64,000 bases of DNA from Dokdonia sinensis (GTDB lineage: Bacteria; Bacteroidota; Bacteroidia; Flavobacteriales; Flavobacteriaceae), in NCBI RefSeq assembly GCF_003688895.1, contig NZ_REFV01000004.1, positions 62,001-126,000 of the forward strand. Reading direction: 5' to 3'. A model generated the notes under the pieces. That model did not search any database. It had not been told where the DNA came from and was given only the letters and a program-made list of their open reading frames with translations. Within the stretch, counting starts at the first letter, position 1. Each line of letters begins with the position of its first letter. Position numbers and translations under genes: made by a program. Below are positions 62,041 to 64,000 of the stretch, in pieces.

Positions 62041-62156
62041 CGTTAAAATAAAATAAGTAAACTGCAACCATACACGATACATACCTTGTACACTGAGCGT
62101 GCGTACTTCTGTATATAATGCTATTTTTATAGTATCTAGTTCTTAGCATTTATTTT

Positions 62157-63296
62157 ATGAAACACCTACTCACGTTACTATGTGTACTGCTCTTGATTTC
62201 TTGCGATACTGGTCCCACATTTTCTTGGAATCCTGAAATCGAAGAAACGGTTAGTGGTGATCTCACCGCTTGGCTTAAAAGCGCACCCTTTGACGGGCTC
62301 TGGGATCCTAATGATAATGACCGTGGTGACGTTTACATTACCAACGCACGAGAGGTATTTCCTTTTATAGGTGAGCTTATTAATGAGGATAATAATTTAG
62401 TCCTGATTAGCGAAAAAAACAGACCGTTTTACAAGGAGCAGCTTGTTGTTTTTAAAGACCCTACTTGGGGCGAAAGCGTGGTTTATGGAAGTTTACTTTA
62501 CGATAGCCAAGAACTGTTTATGCGTAAGTCTTATTCAAAATCGGCAAATATTATTACAGATGGTCTGGCAAATATGAACAACCGTAATTACGCCAGCCTT
62601 GGGGCGACTGAACTGATTGCTACTACAGCAGACCATAAAACAGCTGCCTATTGGGTCCAGGCAAACAATACGACCTACTTAATGGGGTTTTATCAGAAAG
62701 ACCAGCTTGCCTTTCAAGTCGCTTTTCCCTGCCCGATGACTAAAAAAGAAAAAGGACTGGCACAACTTAAAAAAGTAGCAGCAACCTTACAGTTAGACAT
62801 CCCAGCCTGGAAAAATGCTGCCGCTGACGACTTAGCGAGAGCAGACCGTACAGATGCTTTCTGGCAAGATCCGTACATTCCGCTGTTTTACTCTCGAGGG
62901 TTAATGCCTATTATAAACATAAAACTCAAAGGCACCCTTTTTGAAAAGGAGACATTTAATAGACAGTCGCGCTCTTCAAACAAGGCAAGCATAAGCCACG
63001 TAGCTGGTGACAAAACCTACACACTGACCATAAGCAAAGAAGACACGGAGTTAAGTGCACTCGCTTTTCGCGAAAGCGAAACCAGCAAACCACTACCAGG
63101 TGCCGTAGATAAGGACCGAGAGTACATACTTGAAACTACCGAAAGTGGCGCAATGACCCAAATAAAAGCCACCACCTATTACAAAGACCATCAAGTATTT
63201 GTATTTACCTACACCTACCCCACTGCTCAAACTGATCAAGCCGCAGTACTTAACACCGTATTGCAAACCATAAAAATAAGTCGTTACACCATTTAA
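62157..63296 (+). CDS. Lipoprotein of unknown function (379 residues)
   Basis: A lipoprotein with lipobox LLISC, mature Cys at about 16. The rest has no family I recognise: a mixed alpha/beta N-terminal half and a beta-rich C-terminal half with LKGTLFEKETFNRQSRSSNK and a late TYTYPTAQTDQ. It is followed by the 107-residue gene after 10 bp and by another lipoprotein gene, so the three may form an operon. An off-frame palindrome copy (63061-63077) is present. Confidence 0.75.
   Translation: MKHLLTLLCVLLLISCDTGPTFSWNPEIEETVSGDLTAWLKSAPFDGLWDPNDNDRGDVYITNAREVFPFIGELINEDNNLVLISEKNRPFYKEQLVVFKDPTWGESVVYGSLLYDSQELFMRKSYSKSANIITDGLANMNNRNYASLGATELIATTADHKTAAYWVQANNTTYLMGFYQKDQLAFQVAFPCPMTKKEKGLAQLKKVAATLQLDIPAWKNAAADDLARADRTDAFWQDPYIPLFYSRGLMPIINIKLKGTLFEKETFNRQSRSSNKASISHVAGDKTYTLTISKEDTELSALAFRESETSKPLPGAVDKDREYILETTESGAMTQIKATTYYKDHQVFVFTYTYPTAQTDQAAVLNTVLQTIKISRYTI
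63061..63077. repeat. Palindrome with one extra base in the lipoprotein gene
   Basis: CGCTTTTCGCGAAAGCG, 17 bases, read Ala-Phe-Arg-Glu-Ser because the added T shifts the frame choice. Confidence 0.7.
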
Positions 63297-63306
63297 GTCG
63301 CAGGCT

Positions 63307-63630
63307 ATGTACAATCTAGAAGACATTTTTGCACTAGTACAAGCAGGTAAAAAACTGGAAGCCATAAAGCGGTTACGGCTTATGTATACTGGTTTAGGAT
63401 TAAAAGGTGCACACGATATGGTACAATCAATAGCAGATGGGTCATTGACTCGTGAAGAAGCCATAGAAAAACTAAAAAATCATACTCGCCTCACACAAGC
63501 AGTTCCTGAAAACGGAAATATAATCATCGAGAAAAGCACAAAAGACAAGGTTATAGGTTGGCTGGCGGTGATTGTACTTCTTATCTTGATGTTTATCATT
63601 ATGTATGCCGTTGGCACTTTCAATATCTAA
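63307..63630 (+). CDS. Membrane protein with ribosomal L7/L12 C-terminal-like domain
   Basis: A 107-residue protein. Residues 8-60 (LVQAGKKLEAIKRLRLMYTG, LGLKGAHDMVQSIADG) resemble the C-terminal domain of ribosomal protein L7/L12, where a similar KxxxIK..R..TGLGLKEAKDLV pattern is the factor-binding face. One transmembrane helix follows (VIGWLAVIVLLILMFIIMYA, about 82-101). Such non-ribosomal L7/L12-like membrane proteins are scattered in bacteria and have no proven role. It starts 10 bp after the lipoprotein gene. Confidence 0.72.
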   Translation: MYNLEDIFALVQAGKKLEAIKRLRLMYTGLGLKGAHDMVQSIADGSLTREEAIEKLKNHTRLTQAVPENGNIIIEKSTKDKVIGWLAVIVLLILMFIIMYAVGTFNI

Positions 63631-63641
63631 AAACAAACACG

Positions 63642-64000
63642 ATGCACAAAGCTTTTTTAGGTTTCTGTTTCCTTGCATTAGTTGTTGCAACTGGCTGTAC
63701 AGAGCGACTTCCGACAGACCACAAATTAAATCCACTCGCCTACGAAGCGATACCTTACAAAGGCGGTGAGCAACTTATCTTTCAGTCAGATAGTCAACAA
63801 TTAGATACGATTTTTATTACGGGAACCACGACTGCGATGGTGCGTGGTGGTGACCCTTTTAGCATAAACCCAGATCGTTTTGAACACCTACGCATAGATT
63901 ATACAACCACCAGAAAACCCAGCGAGCAAGGGCTACTATACCTAAGCGGTTCTGGTGAGACGTACAACCTACGGTTTGAATTTGACGCTGGGCACTCGCG
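63642..64000 (+). CDS. Lipoprotein, N-terminal part only
   Basis: An open frame from the ATG at 63642 to the window end (119 codons seen). It starts MHKAFLGFCFLALVVATGCT, a lipoprotein signal with Cys19, and continues with beta-rich sequence. No family is recognised. It lies 11 bp after the L7/L12-like gene and is probably in its operon. Confidence 0.72.
   Translation, partial: MHKAFLGFCFLALVVATGCTERLPTDHKLNPLAYEAIPYKGGEQLIFQSDSQQLDTIFITGTTTAMVRGGDPFSINPDRFEHLRIDYTTTRKPSEQGLLYLSGSGETYNLRFEFDAGHS

Overview
The window looks like chromosomal DNA from a marine Flavobacteriia member (Bacteroidota). The support is: two secreted proteins with type IX secretion C-terminal signals (type A and type B), promoters of the Bacteroidetes form TTG-N18..20-TAnnTTTG, few Shine-Dalgarno sequences, AT-rich DNA, and family-typical gene pairs (nusB/DUF1573/yajC, LytTR regulator with a propeller-type histidine kinase, SatD/DUF3307, the five-gene fatty-acid locus). 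The genus cannot be proven from this text; a Dokdonia-like flavobacterium is my impression only. I saw no rRNA, tRNA, CRISPR array, transposase or prophage.

Layout. 1-6.7 kb: secreted proteins, YihY, nadC, rlmH, a META lipoprotein, a T9SS serine protease, a VTT membrane protein and the nucleotide-sanitising pyrophosphatase. 6.7-19.2 kb: a DEAD-box RNA helicase with a structured leader, trmH, a sirtuin, a large two-component system, and small conserved genes. 19.2-27.3 kb, nearly all on the minus strand: an S10 peptidase, DUF3307 and SatD-like genes behind a four-site operator array, a 1100-residue amidohydrolase/beta-propeller protein, and two tandem alpha/beta hydrolases. 27.4-36.8 kb: a double-domain M16 peptidase, a 48-residue protein, a large T9SS type B surface protein, yajC, DUF1573, nusB and a leucine-type dehydrogenase. 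36.9-48.7 kb: an ABC exporter, a PUR-domain protein, a glycolytic set (pfkA, gapA and a sugar kinase), tamB, tsaD and rsmE. 48.8-57.3 kb: a GAF histidine kinase, then a MarR-headed beta-oxidation operon (bifunctional hydroxyacyl-CoA dehydrogenase/hydratase, thiolase, acyl-CoA dehydrogenase) interrupted by two S23 four-helix-bundle genes. 57.7-60.3 kb: an accessory patch with an Eco47II-like restriction-modification pair, a small unknown gene and a gene remnant. 60.3-64 kb: a methyltransferase, a dihydrouridine synthase, and lipoprotein/membrane genes running off the end.

The most unusual signal is a palindrome, TACGCTTTCGCGAAAGCGTA or its 14-16 bp core, present in about 25 copies across the whole window, both between genes and inside genes. 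Inside genes it is almost always read in the one frame that gives Ala-Phe-Ala-Lys-Ala. Three copies carry a second nested hairpin, one of them in frame inside the pyrophosphatase gene. Two further signals deserve attention: the S23 genes are each bracketed by imperfect inverted repeats, and the SatD-like gene has four 20-bp palindromic sites at an exact 29-bp period directly in front of its start codon.
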